Positions 16,376 through 24,734 of a stretch of 64,000 nucleotides of DNA are shown here, piece by piece. The DNA is from Rhodococcus sp. 4CII (lineage in GTDB: Bacteria; Actinomycetota; Actinomycetes; Mycobacteriales; Mycobacteriaceae): positions 3,886,001 to 3,950,000 of the forward strand of contig NZ_JACCFE010000002.1 of NCBI RefSeq assembly GCF_014256275.1, written 5' to 3'. The translations under genes were made by a program, and so were the position numbers. Each line of letters opens with the position of its first letter. The stretch's first letter is position 1. The notes under the pieces are model-generated. The model searched no databases, was not told the DNA's origin, and worked only from the letters and a program-made list of their open reading frames with translations.

Positions 16376-18313
16376 GTGCCTACTGAGTCCGAAGCTCCGC
16401 CTAGCCACGCACCGGGACGCCGGGAAGCGGTTAGGGCGGCCGCTGTCGTCGGCGCGCTCGGTGTGGTGTTCGGTGACCTGGGGACCAGCCCGATCTACAC
16501 CATTGCGACGGTGTTCGACCCGGATGATCCACACCCGGTGCCGATCAATACGAACTTCGTGTACGGCGTAGTGTCGCTGATCTTCTGGTCGGTGATGATC
16601 GTCATTACGGTCACCTACGTCTTGCTGGTGACGCGCGCCGACAACGACGGTGAGGGCGGGGTCATGGCCCTGATCACGTTGCTACGTCGCTGGGGCGGGA
16701 ATCGGAGTGGTCGCACGGCCGCAGCGCTCGCCGGGCTCGGGATCTTCGGTGCCGCGCTGTTCTTCGGGGACAGCATGATCACCCCGGCGATCTCGGTGCT
16801 TTCCGCGGTCGAAGGCGTCAAAGTCGTGGAGCCGAAGCTGGCAGAGCTGGTGGTTCCGGCCACCGCCGTGATCATCGTGTTGCTGTTCTCCGTCCAGCGC
16901 CGAGGCACGGCCACGGTGGGACGGTTCTTCGGGCCGGTGATGATCATCTGGTTCGTGTCGATCGGCGCCTGCGGTGTCAGGGGCATCGCCCGGCACCCGG
17001 AAATTCTCAAGGCCCTGTCTCCGACCTACGCGTTGACTTTCATGTTCGGACACTTCGGGATCGCCTTCTTCGCGCTGGCCGCGGTCGTGCTGGCGGTCAC
17101 CGGTGCCGAGGCGGTGTACGCCGACATGGGCCACTTCGGTCGGCCGGCGATCGCCCGTGCTTGGCTGATGCTCGTGCTGCCGGCATGCGTACTTTCCTAC
17201 TTCGGTCAGGGTGCCCTGATTCTCGGCGACAAGACCGCCGTGACGAGCCCGTTCTTCCTGCTGCCTCCCGAATGGGCGCGGTTGCCGATGGTTTTGCTGG
17301 CCACCGCGGCAACGGTGATCGCCTCCCAAGCGGTGATCACCGGCGCCTATTCGGTGGCCGCGCAGGCCGCTCAGCTCGGTTACCTGCCGAGATTGCGGGT
17401 GGTGCACACCTCGGAGTCGACGATCGGCCAGATCTACGTGCCATGGATCAACTGGATGCTGATGGTGTCGGTGCTCACGCTGGTGTTGGCATTTCGTAGC
17501 TCGTCCGCGCTGGCCTATGCGTACGGCATGACGGTGACCGGGACGATCACGATCACGACGCTGCTGTTCTTCTACATCGCTCGGACGCGGTGGCGCACGC
17601 CCCTGTGGCTTGTTGTACCCGGCGCGGGTGTGTTGTTGACGATCGACCTGGTGTTCCTGGCCGCAAACGTGACCAAACTGATGCACGGAGCTTGGCTGCC
17701 GCTGTCGATTGCCGTCCTGGCGTTCATCGTGATGACCACATGGCAGCGGGGGCGGGGAATCATCAGCCGCGCGCGGGAGGAGGCGGAGGGATCACTGCGT
17801 GCGTTCGTCGACCAACTGCACGATCGCCGGCCGCAGCTGCAGCGGGTACCGGGCACTGCGGTGTTCCTCAACCGCGGCAAAGAGACTGCGCCCTTGGCGA
17901 TGCGGGCCAACGTCAGGCACAATCTCGTACTGCACGAAAACGTGGTGATCATGTCGATCAATACGCTGCCGGTGCCGCGAATACCCGATGAGGACCGAAC
18001 GGCGGTCGATGATCTCGGTTATGGCGAAGACGGGATCTTCCATGTAACCGCCTACTTCGGCTATATGGAATCGCCGAATGTCCCGGGCGTGCTGCGGTTG
18101 CTCGATCCCGGGCAGGCCGAAGGGCCGATCGCGCTGGAAGACGCGTCCTACTTCTTGTCGCGGATCGAGCTGAAGAAGGGGACGGCACCGACGATGGCGC
18201 CGTGGCGCAAGCGGCTGTTCATCGCCACGTCGTATATCACGGCCGATGCCGCCGAGCACTTCGGCCTGCCGGGCGACCGAACGGTGATGATCGGTTCTCG
18301 CATAGAGGTATAG
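16376..18313 (+). CDS. kup: Kup-family potassium uptake protein
   Basis: A 645-residue K+/H+ symporter of the KUP/HAK/KT family. The first membrane segment carries the hallmark GVVFGDLGTSPIYT, followed by NDGEGGVMALITLL and TGAEAVYADMGHFG. About twelve hydrophobic segments lie between residues 25 and 450, then a cytosolic C-terminal domain of about 190 residues, so the length is normal. The GTG at 16376 is chosen because GCGAGGAG ends 5 bases upstream; the open frame continues to 16082 without a better site. It appears to be a single-gene unit among gene-poor and IS-rich DNA. It probably serves potassium homeostasis and is not linked to the catabolic genes. Confidence 0.92.
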   Translation: MPTESEAPPSHAPGRREAVRAAAVVGALGVVFGDLGTSPIYTIATVFDPDDPHPVPINTNFVYGVVSLIFWSVMIVITVTYVLLVTRADNDGEGGVMALITLLRRWGGNRSGRTAAALAGLGIFGAALFFGDSMITPAISVLSAVEGVKVVEPKLAELVVPATAVIIVLLFSVQRRGTATVGRFFGPVMIIWFVSIGACGVRGIARHPEILKALSPTYALTFMFGHFGIAFFALAAVVLAVTGAEAVYADMGHFGRPAIARAWLMLVLPACVLSYFGQGALILGDKTAVTSPFFLLPPEWARLPMVLLATAATVIASQAVITGAYSVAAQAAQLGYLPRLRVVHTSESTIGQIYVPWINWMLMVSVLTLVLAFRSSSALAYAYGMTVTGTITITTLLFFYIARTRWRTPLWLVVPGAGVLLTIDLVFLAANVTKLMHGAWLPLSIAVLAFIVMTTWQRGRGIISRAREEAEGSLRAFVDQLHDRRPQLQRVPGTAVFLNRGKETAPLAMRANVRHNLVLHENVVIMSINTLPVPRIPDEDRTAVDDLGYGEDGIFHVTAYFGYMESPNVPGVLRLLDPGQAEGPIALEDASYFLSRIELKKGTAPTMAPWRKRLFIATSYITADAAEHFGLPGDRTVMIGSRIEV

Positions 18314-18644
18314 GTGACAGAGGGCATCGTGCGGCGACGCCCTTCCGGACCGAGTGGGAGCGGTCGGGCAGAGAGGGTCTGGCTGCCGTGCCGGACCAGT
18401 TCTCCGGCGTGCAACGTAGGAGGCGAGTACCTGTCGTGCACGCGATATGCAGTCATGAGCACTTGCCAGCGGAGCGCCGAAGGTCCCATAACGAAGCTCC
18501 GACCGGCCTTGCATCAGATTCACTGAACCGAGCCAGACATCAGATAGAGCGCCGACCGCGTCAGATCTGCTGAATCGGACGGCTTGTGCGGGGTGACTGC
18601 TGTAGAAACTCATCGCGGCGTTTCGCGCCCGGAGGAGCGTTCTG
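18314..18644. other. stretch between kup and the IS630 relic
   Basis: No supportable gene. A minus-strand frame starting with ATG near 18616 (MSFYSSHPAQAVRFS) is open through this stretch, but it continues antisense into kup and has no recognised domain. Confidence 0.3.
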
Positions 18645-18737
18645 ACCGTCCCGAAGCCGTTCGTGGCACAAGACCGCTGAGGAGAGCCTGGATTCCCTCG
18701 CCAAATATATCTCACGAATTTCTGACGCGGGACACTA
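18645..18737 (+). pseudogene. relic of an IS630 transposase 3' end and right terminus
   Basis: About 90 bases nearly match the last codons and right inverted repeat of the intact IS630 element (compare 19788-19876): PKPFV, the KTAEE-like region, then the same tail and the terminal GACACTA. It is frameshifted by small indels. Its terminal TA at 18736-18737 is also the first TA of the intact element. Confidence 0.8.
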
Positions 18738-19876
18738 GTGTCGTACGCCATAAATTCGTGCTTTAACTTGATATCCTGAGGCATGCCTCGAACCGGACGC
18801 CCGAAGGCGGAGTTGATGTTGACCGATAACGAACGCGAACAACTCGTTCGATGGTCGCGGCGAGCGAAAACCCCACAATCGTTGGCACTGAGGTCGCGGA
18901 TCGTGTTGGCCTGCGCGGAGCCGGGGATGACCAACAAGCAAGTCGCGGCAGACCTGGGGATATCCGCTAACACGGTCAACAAATGGCGCGGGCGCTTCGT
19001 CGACCGACGCCTCGACGGCTTGGTCGACGAACCTCGACCGGGTCGTCCGCCCTCGATCTTGCTGGACCGGGTCGAAGACGTGGTCACCGCGACGCTGGAA
19101 ACCACCCCGGCCAATGCGACGCACTGGTCGCGTACCTCGATGGCCAAGCGCACCGGCCTGTCACCGTCGACGATCGGCCGGATCTGGCGCAAGTTCGAAC
19201 TCAAACCGCATCTGACCGACGGGTTCAAGCTTTCCACGGATCCGCAGTTCGTGGACAAGGTCGTCGATGTTGTTGGCCTTTACCATAATCCGCCCGAGCA
19301 TGCCGTTATCCTCTGTGTGGACGAGAAGAGTCAGATGCAGGCCTTGAACCGTTCCCAGCCGGTGCTGCCGATGATGCCGGGCATGCCGGAACGGCGCAGT
19401 CATGACTACGCCCGCAGCGGCGTCACCAGCCTGTTCGCGGCGTTCAACATCGCCGACGGCACGGTGATCTCCGAGCTTCATCGACGTCACCGGGCCGTGG
19501 AGTTCAAGAAGTTCCTCACCGCGATCGACAAGGCCGTCCCCGACGAGTTGGACGTGCATCTCGTCTGCGACAACCTGGCCACCCACAAGACGCCGGCAGT
19601 GGGCGACTGGTTGGCCAAGCACCCACGTTTTCACGTCCACTTCACCCCGACCGGGTCCTCGTGGATCAATCAGGTCGAGCGATGGTTCGCATTCCTGACC
19701 GATCAGCTGCTCCGCCGTGGTGTACACAAAAGCGTTGCAGCACTGGAGAAAGACGTTCGCAACTGGATCAAGACCTGGAACGACGACCCGAAGCCGTTCG
19801 TCTGGCACAAGACCGCCGAGGAGATCCTCGATTCCCTCGCCAAATATATCTCACGAATTTCTGACGCGGGACACTA
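18736..19876 (+). mobile_element. IS630-family insertion sequence
   Basis: About 1.14 kb, bounded by TA at both ends (18736-18737, 19875-19876) as expected for IS630 elements. Terminal inverted repeats match at about 20 of 25 positions: TAGTGTC, a variable 9-base core, then AAATTCGTG. It contains one intact transposase gene, so it is potentially active. Confidence 0.88.
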
Positions 19877-19877
19877 G
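18783..19877 (+). CDS. IS630-family transposase
   Basis: A complete 364-residue transposase. The N-terminal part has a helix-turn-helix (KQVAADLGISANTVNKWRGR) and a second HTH region (MAKRTGLSPSTIGRIWRK). The DDE catalytic core follows: ILCVDEKSQMQAL (first Asp), VHLVCDNLATHK (second Asp) and TGSSWINQVERWF (Glu), all present. The ATG at 18783 lies 46 bases inside the left terminus. The TAG stop is formed by the terminal TA plus the first flanking base. The frame is unbroken, unlike the relic immediately upstream. Confidence 0.93.
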   Translation: MPRTGRPKAELMLTDNEREQLVRWSRRAKTPQSLALRSRIVLACAEPGMTNKQVAADLGISANTVNKWRGRFVDRRLDGLVDEPRPGRPPSILLDRVEDVVTATLETTPANATHWSRTSMAKRTGLSPSTIGRIWRKFELKPHLTDGFKLSTDPQFVDKVVDVVGLYHNPPEHAVILCVDEKSQMQALNRSQPVLPMMPGMPERRSHDYARSGVTSLFAAFNIADGTVISELHRRHRAVEFKKFLTAIDKAVPDELDVHLVCDNLATHKTPAVGDWLAKHPRFHVHFTPTGSSWINQVERWFAFLTDQLLRRGVHKSVAALEKDVRNWIKTWNDDPKPFVWHKTAEEILDSLAKYISRISDAGH

Positions 19878-19909
19878 TGCAGCGTGGGGTAAGTTTGGCG
19901 GTCGAGTTG

Positions 19910-20230
19910 TCACCGGTCACCCAACTTAAGATCGGGTGATGTCCGACGCCGCGCATTGCTGAGATCATGTGCGAGCGCTGCAAGTGCCGGCAGCCCATAA
20001 ATGCACCCGGGAGAGGTGGTGCCTTGCTCGAGTCGGGCCAACTGAAACCTCGCGGCGTCTCGGAGCCTGTAGTTGTATTCGCTCATATCGATTGAGAAGG
20101 CGTTCGCAACGCTTTCCGGAGTTGGCCCTCCAAGCGGATCCCAGAGCAGCGCAAAATCGAGGATGTCATTGTCGTTAAGGCTGTTCCACATTTTGTCCTG
20201 CTTGGGGGTACTTACACTGATGTCTCGCAT
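19910..20230 (-). CDS. small DUF3263-like protein, paralogue 1
   Basis: A 106-residue protein whose core, DILDFALLWDPLGGPTPESV followed by ANAFSIDMSEYNYRLRD, matches the pattern of the actinobacterial DUF3263 family: a hydrophobic/Trp helix, then a small helix-turn-helix-like unit with a Tyr-rich second helix. Such proteins are thought to be DNA-associated, but their function is unknown. The neighbour at 20270-20590 has the same layout and spacing of the Trp, Gly-Gly and hydrophobic residues, so they look like tandem paralogues. The ATG at 20230 is the natural start. The gene ends 34 bases from the IS630 terminus. Confidence 0.6.
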   Translation of the reverse strand: MRDISVSTPKQDKMWNSLNDNDILDFALLWDPLGGPTPESVANAFSIDMSEYNYRLRDAARFQLARLEQGTTSPGCIYGLPALAALAHDLSNARRRTSPDLKLGDR

Positions 20231-20269
20231 GTTCTCGAAGACCGTTGGCCGTCAACTGACATGCAAAGT

Positions 20270-20590
20270 CTACGTAACAAATCGTCGCGGGTTTACGGGA
20301 GGTGGGAGGAACCGCGCCGAGGCGCGGTAGGCGTCCACCAAACTGTGTATCTCGACTTCGGAGCAGGTCGACTCAGGGATGACCTGCCACAATCGCTCGA
20401 GGAACCGGCGCCGCGTCATCCCGAACTGCAGAAGGATTTCCTCCTCGGAAGCACCCCCGTACGGCACCCACATGCTGGCGAACCCTATGAGGCGCTCCGC
20501 CTCGCTGTCAGGATGGGTCCGGTTGCGGTTGGTTTCCATCCAACCGGCGCGGCGCCTCTGACGCCATTGGCGAGATTCACTACCGTTCAC
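20270..20590 (-). CDS. small DUF3263-like protein, paralogue 2
   Basis: A 106-residue protein with core RLIGFASMWVPYGGASEEEI followed by LLQFGMTRRRFLERLWQVI, parallel to the downstream paralogue and similar to DUF3263. The stop is 40 bases from the start of paralogue 1 on the same strand. The GTG at 20590 gives a basic N-terminal extension; an internal ATG near residue 18 (METNRNR) is a plausible alternative start. Function is unknown. Small helix-turn-helix proteins of this type are often found on plasmids and in phage-like regions, which suits the IS-rich setting. Confidence 0.55.
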   Translation of the reverse strand: MNGSESRQWRQRRRAGWMETNRNRTHPDSEAERLIGFASMWVPYGGASEEEILLQFGMTRRRFLERLWQVIPESTCSEVEIHSLVDAYRASARFLPPPVNPRRFVT

Positions 20591-20818
20591 GGGATTTTAC
20601 CTCTGATCGTACATGGGAGGCCTCGGAACTGCGGGTTCCGAGGGATATTCGGGGATCGCCAGTTGTCCTCGCACCGACTGTCAAGGTACCTACCTCCCGC
20701 AGCACTAGGAGTGGTTGATGGCCCCATGTCGCGCAGGCGGGATACCCGCTGGCGCGACATGGAGTCTGATCCGGACGGCTTCCTCTCGTCCTCGGTTCGC
20801 CGAGGTGTCGTGCCGGAG

Positions 20819-21451
20819 TCACGACCCATGAGATGCTTCCGCCTCCAGAGCGGTCTCTCGGGCCGAGTGGTGAACGCCACTCATCAGGTCCTCGAACTCG
20901 GACCACGGACCGCGTCCAGGACTTCCGATCACCGCTGTCGTGAAATTCAGATCCGATGCGCGTGGCTCAACCGTCCAATCTGCGGCGTCCGCACACTCTC
21001 GGAACCAGTCGAACACGAGGACGCGGCGGGCAATCTTCCAATCTCCGTTGCGTTGCTCGAAGCGATCCTGAAATCGACCACCAATGATCAGGTCATACGG
21101 CTGCTTTCCAGGCGGTACGACACGGTGAAATGCACGAAGGTAGGACTCCGAGTAGGCGACGTGCGCCCAAATCCGCGTCAAGACGTTGCCGATCATGTGA
21201 TGCGTCATCTCGATCCCGCGGCGTTCAAAGGTGGGCAGGATTTGCGAAACGAAGTCGGGGCCGGAGATGTCGTCGGCGCTCGAGTAGCGGACAGTGGAGT
21301 CCGGCCAGAAGATCCCGTCGAGAAGGCGGGAGTCCCGACGGTCGAGCCCCCGACAATATCGATGGAGCGTTGCAGATAATTCACTTTCCACCACAACGCG
21401 ATCGACCGTAGAGAGCTCGGCTCCCGAGTTGGCGGTGGAAGACGGCTTCAT
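20819..21451 (-). CDS. SnoaL-like (NTF2-fold) dehydratase-type protein
   Basis: A 210-residue NTF2-fold protein. HRYCRGLDRRDSRLLDGIFW and MTHHMIGNV match the SnoaL_4 family of dehydratases and related proteins. Tyr32, Asp37 and His85 have the same spacing as the Tyr/Asp/His triad I recall for the bile-acid 7-alpha-dehydratase BaiE. This supports a dehydratase role, but the substrate is unknown. It lies downstream of an SDR and an old-yellow-enzyme-like flavoprotein on the same strand, with about 120 bases to the SDR, so the three may form one pathway. The ATG at 21451 is the only reasonable start. Confidence 0.8.
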   Translation of the reverse strand: MKPSSTANSGAELSTVDRVVVESELSATLHRYCRGLDRRDSRLLDGIFWPDSTVRYSSADDISGPDFVSQILPTFERRGIEMTHHMIGNVLTRIWAHVAYSESYLRAFHRVVPPGKQPYDLIIGGRFQDRFEQRNGDWKIARRVLVFDWFRECADAADWTVEPRASDLNFTTAVIGSPGRGPWSEFEDLMSGVHHSARETALEAEASHGS

Positions 21452-21573
21452 AAGCTATCGCTCCGGATCGTTAGTAGTCAGCGTTGGACTGATCGTCGCT
21501 TGGAGAGCGATTGGGCCGATCGCCCAGGTGGTGAGTGCAGTGCGTCGCTGCGCGGTAGTGCTTTCGGGCGGCT

Positions 21574-22386
21574 CTAGTTCACGACGTTGAATCCGCCATC
21601 AACGGGCAGGGTCACACCTGTGATGTACCGAGCTTCGTCGGAAACCAACCACGCGATCGCATGAGAGACGTCAATTTCCTCGACCATGTCGATGGGAAGT
21701 GCCTTGGACGTCTTGGGGAAGGACGGATCCTTGAGCCAGAATTCCTGGAAGGCGTCGCTCGTCACCATGGGAGTCGCAATACCCGTCGGGTGTACGGTGT
21801 TCACGCGGATCCAATGCGGGGCCAAGTCGCGGGCGTACGAGCGCATCAGGCCGACCACTGCATGTTTGGATGCAACGTAGGCCATACCACCTCGCGACGG
21901 ACCGCTGACGCCCTTGAGGCCGGCGGTCGAACTGGTGATCACAATGGATCCCCCCTGACCGCGGTCGATCATCGACGGGATCACGGTCTCGATGGTGTTG
22001 AAGACCCCCGTCAAGTTCACGTCGATGCACACCTGCCAGGCATCGTGAGGTTGGTTCAGCGCCATAGGCAAGACGCCGGCGTTCGCAAGCACGATGTCGA
22101 CTGGGCCGATAGCGTCGACACCTTCCGCGAGGGCCCGGGCGAGTCCCGCCTCGTCACGCACGTCGGCCACCGCGGCGAAGACGCGGCGGCCCCTCGATTC
22201 GACCGCCTTGACGGTGGTCTCGAGGTCTTCCTTTGTCGCCAGGGGATAGGGGATGGCTTCGATATCCGAGCAGATATCGACCCCGATGATGTTGGCTCCT
22301 TCTTCTGCTAAACGAAGCGCGTGGCTTCGCCCCTGTCCGCGGGCTATGCCCGTGATGAAGGCGGTCTTCCCGTCGAGCTTTCCCAT
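21574..22386 (-). CDS. mycofactocin-type short-chain dehydrogenase (carveol-dehydrogenase-like)
   Basis: A 270-residue SDR. The cofactor motif ITGIARGQGRSHALRLAEEG is the hallmark of the TIGR03971 branch, whose members hold NAD tightly and are thought to use mycofactocin as electron acceptor. NAG, the Ser of ITSSTAG and the catalytic YVASK are present. It should oxidise a secondary alcohol. An AGGAGG-type site lies about 6 bases before the ATG at 22386. It is followed by the SnoaL-like gene and preceded by the flavoprotein gene 58 bases away, so it is probably in the same operon. Confidence 0.9.
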   Translation of the reverse strand: MGKLDGKTAFITGIARGQGRSHALRLAEEGANIIGVDICSDIEAIPYPLATKEDLETTVKAVESRGRRVFAAVADVRDEAGLARALAEGVDAIGPVDIVLANAGVLPMALNQPHDAWQVCIDVNLTGVFNTIETVIPSMIDRGQGGSIVITSSTAGLKGVSGPSRGGMAYVASKHAVVGLMRSYARDLAPHWIRVNTVHPTGIATPMVTSDAFQEFWLKDPSFPKTSKALPIDMVEEIDVSHAIAWLVSDEARYITGVTLPVDGGFNVVN

Positions 22387-22406
22387 GATGTCCTCCTTGT
22401 GTCAGG

Positions 22407-22422
22407 TAGCTGTCGCTACCGT
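22407..22422. promoter_or_regulatory. short perfect inverted repeat upstream of the SDR
   Basis: GGTAGC and GCTACC separated by four bases, 20 bases upstream of the SDR start and 22 bases past the stop of the flavoprotein gene. It could be an operator or a processing hairpin. Confidence 0.3.
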
Positions 22423-22444
22423 AAACCGTTGTGAGGGTGAACCC

Positions 22445-24400
22445 TCAGACACTTGCGCCCACATCGGCGCCCTCGCGGAAAGCATGCATCGCCGAGCGTG
22501 GAGCGTAGGCATCGCCGGCTATGAGGACGCGTGCGCCCTGAGCCCGAAGGCCTTTCGTGAGCTCCACATTCGGAACTCGCGGGACTGCAGCGACGAGAAG
22601 GTCCGCCGGGACGGCCGTGGTCTGACCCGACATCGTGTGTCGGCCGAGCACTTCCCCGTTGCGCACCCCGGTGAATTCCATGTCGGTGAGTTGCCGCGTA
22701 CCCGACCCATGCAGTCTCCTGCGCAAGCCTTCGAGGTGAGTGAAGCCGATGTTGGCACCGATCGTGGCGAGCGGGGTCATGACAGTGACAACGGCGCCGT
22801 TGTCGGTGAGGCGTTCGGCAACCGTATACGCCTCGTCATTTCCGAGCCGGTCGTAGATCACGACTTGTTGACCCGCTACGTCCGCGCCCATCGCGTCCGC
22901 CACCCCGAGGCACCGCACGGACCGGTCGGTCGATCCGACGAGGAGCGGCTCAGTGTCGCAGCGTGCACCGGTCGCGAGGACCACGACGTCTGCCCCCACC
23001 TGGGCGGCGAAGTCTTCGTCGACCTCGACGCCGAGCCGGATATCCACCTCGAGACGTTCGATCTCGCGAGCCAGCCAATCGACTGCGCCCACCAGTTCGC
23101 GCTTGGCACCGTACCCGGCGACTCGCAGCAGTCCGCCCAGCTCGTCGGAGCGCTCTGCGAGAACCACCCGGCGGCCCTTTCGCGCGGCGAACTCGGCCGC
23201 CTTGAGACCGGCGGGGCCACCGCCTACGACCAGCACGGTGCCCTGCCCCTGCTCGGCCAGGGCCTGTTCCACTTCATGTTCTCGAAGGACATCGGGATTG
23301 TGGAAGCAGGTGATGGCCATGCCGGCGATACTTCGGTCGATGCAACCCTGATTTGCGCCGACGCACGGCCTGATTCGGTCAGATTCTCCGCTGCGCGCCT
23401 TGGCGACGAAATCAGCGTCTGCGATCTGGGCGCGGGTGAGGGCGACCAAGTCGCAATCTCCGGCTGCGAGAGCCGTTTCAGCCAGTTCGGGGGTGGTGAT
23501 CCTTCCGGTTCCGATGAGAGGTAGGCCCTCACACGCTGTCCGCAGTTCCCTGGCGAGAGGCAGAAACTCTCCATGGGGATGACGGTAGTCGGCGATCGAC
23601 CGGGCATAGTGGGACGCCCGCGAGCCTTCGGACTGGTTGAAGTAGTCCACCAGGCCGGTGCCGCTGAGGGATCGAACGACCTCTTGCAGCCCCTTCGGAC
23701 CCAGTCCTCCGTCCTCCGGTGCCAGAAAGTCGTCTGCTGAGATTCGCACTCCCAGCGCCGGTCCGCGCCCGACTCGCTCCCGAATCGCCTGAATGATCGC
23801 GGTCACGAACTGCATGGGATCCCCCCACTCGTCCGTGCGTCGGTTGTAGGCCGGCGTGAAAGACTGCTGGATCAGGTACCCGTGCGTCGCGTTCAGTTCG
23901 ACGCCGTCCAGGCCGGCCTCGACGGCCAGCTCAGCAGCATCGGCAAATGCGGCAACGACCTGCTCGATCTCGTCGGCACTCATCTCATGAGCGACCTCCT
24001 CGCCGCTGGAAGAGAGGGTCCCGCTGAACGACCACAACGCATGGAGCAGAGGGTTCGTATCGGACGGGTACGCAGCCCCCGAGTGCAACAGTTGCTGGAT
24101 GACCGGCGTGCCATGCCGATGGCACACCTCGGCCAGTGCGGAGAGCTTGTCGTGCATATCCCGGCGGTCAATGGCTGGATTCTTCCCTGCCGATCGATGC
24201 ACCTGCAGCGCCTGCAGGATGATCAAGCCGGCGCCGCCTCGAGCACGTCGCTCGGTGTAGTCGATGAAGGGCTGCGCGGAGACGCCCGGACGGAAAGCAG
24301 CCACATCGGCGGAATGCGAAGTCGAGACGACCCGATTCGATAGATTGAGCGACCCCAACTTCACAGGGGAGAAGAGTGTGGGGTAGGGAGTCTCAGCCAT
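22445..24400 (-). CDS. 2,4-dienoyl-CoA reductase/old-yellow-enzyme-type Fe-S flavoprotein
   Basis: A 651-residue three-part enzyme of the FadH/trimethylamine-dehydrogenase/BaiCD-BaiH family. Residues ~1-340 form the FMN-binding TIM barrel (TPYPTLFSPVKLGSLNLSNR; NATHGYLIQQSF). A cysteine motif follows (RPCVGANQGC, then ITCFHNP). The rest is an FAD/NAD(P)-binding region (VLVVGGGPAGLKAAEFAARK). It probably reduces an activated C=C bond using NAD(P)H. The Fe-S motif shows three of the usual four Cys, with Ala at the second position. The ATG at 24400 is preferred over 24406 because a GGA lies 6 bases upstream. It leads the SDR and SnoaL-like genes. Confidence 0.88.
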   Translation of the reverse strand: MAETPYPTLFSPVKLGSLNLSNRVVSTSHSADVAAFRPGVSAQPFIDYTERRARGGAGLIILQALQVHRSAGKNPAIDRRDMHDKLSALAEVCHRHGTPVIQQLLHSGAAYPSDTNPLLHALWSFSGTLSSSGEEVAHEMSADEIEQVVAAFADAAELAVEAGLDGVELNATHGYLIQQSFTPAYNRRTDEWGDPMQFVTAIIQAIRERVGRGPALGVRISADDFLAPEDGGLGPKGLQEVVRSLSGTGLVDYFNQSEGSRASHYARSIADYRHPHGEFLPLARELRTACEGLPLIGTGRITTPELAETALAAGDCDLVALTRAQIADADFVAKARSGESDRIRPCVGANQGCIDRSIAGMAITCFHNPDVLREHEVEQALAEQGQGTVLVVGGGPAGLKAAEFAARKGRRVVLAERSDELGGLLRVAGYGAKRELVGAVDWLAREIERLEVDIRLGVEVDEDFAAQVGADVVVLATGARCDTEPLLVGSTDRSVRCLGVADAMGADVAGQQVVIYDRLGNDEAYTVAERLTDNGAVVTVMTPLATIGANIGFTHLEGLRRRLHGSGTRQLTDMEFTGVRNGEVLGRHTMSGQTTAVPADLLVAAVPRVPNVELTKGLRAQGARVLIAGDAYAPRSAMHAFREGADVGASV

Positions 24401-24406
24401 GCGCAT

Positions 24407-24734
24407 TCCAATCTGTAGAGATACTTCGGCAATATTCTTCTTTGGACGTTTCGATGATCAACGATGCTTGCATCTCATCCCCCTGTGCCTCTCCTCGGAG
24501 GAAGCGTGCGATCGCGAAGAGGTTCAGCGTCGGTCCGACAGTCACGTGGTGATCCCACCGTGACTGCCGGGTCGTAAAACGTCATCGCGCCCAATAGGAC
24601 ACGAGCGCAACGAACATGCTCGTCCGGACGCGTCCGTTTCCCGGGCGGTGGCGTCGGGGTGTCCTGCGTGCACGGCTCCCGCGTGTCGTCCGATCGGAAC
24701 GGGGCTACCCGCGGGGTGGTGATGTCGGCCCCCG
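24407..24734. other. spacer between esterase and flavoprotein genes
   Basis: No supportable gene. It should hold the flavoprotein promoter. An inverted repeat with arms 24539-24546 and 24559-24566 (CAGTCACG/CGTGACTG) may be a terminator for the upstream aromatic operon or an operator. Confidence 0.4.

Noticed and set aside
18311..18616. Minus-strand frame beginning MSFYSSHPAQ
   Set aside because: No ribosome site or domain, and it continues as antisense of kup; too weak to call a gene.
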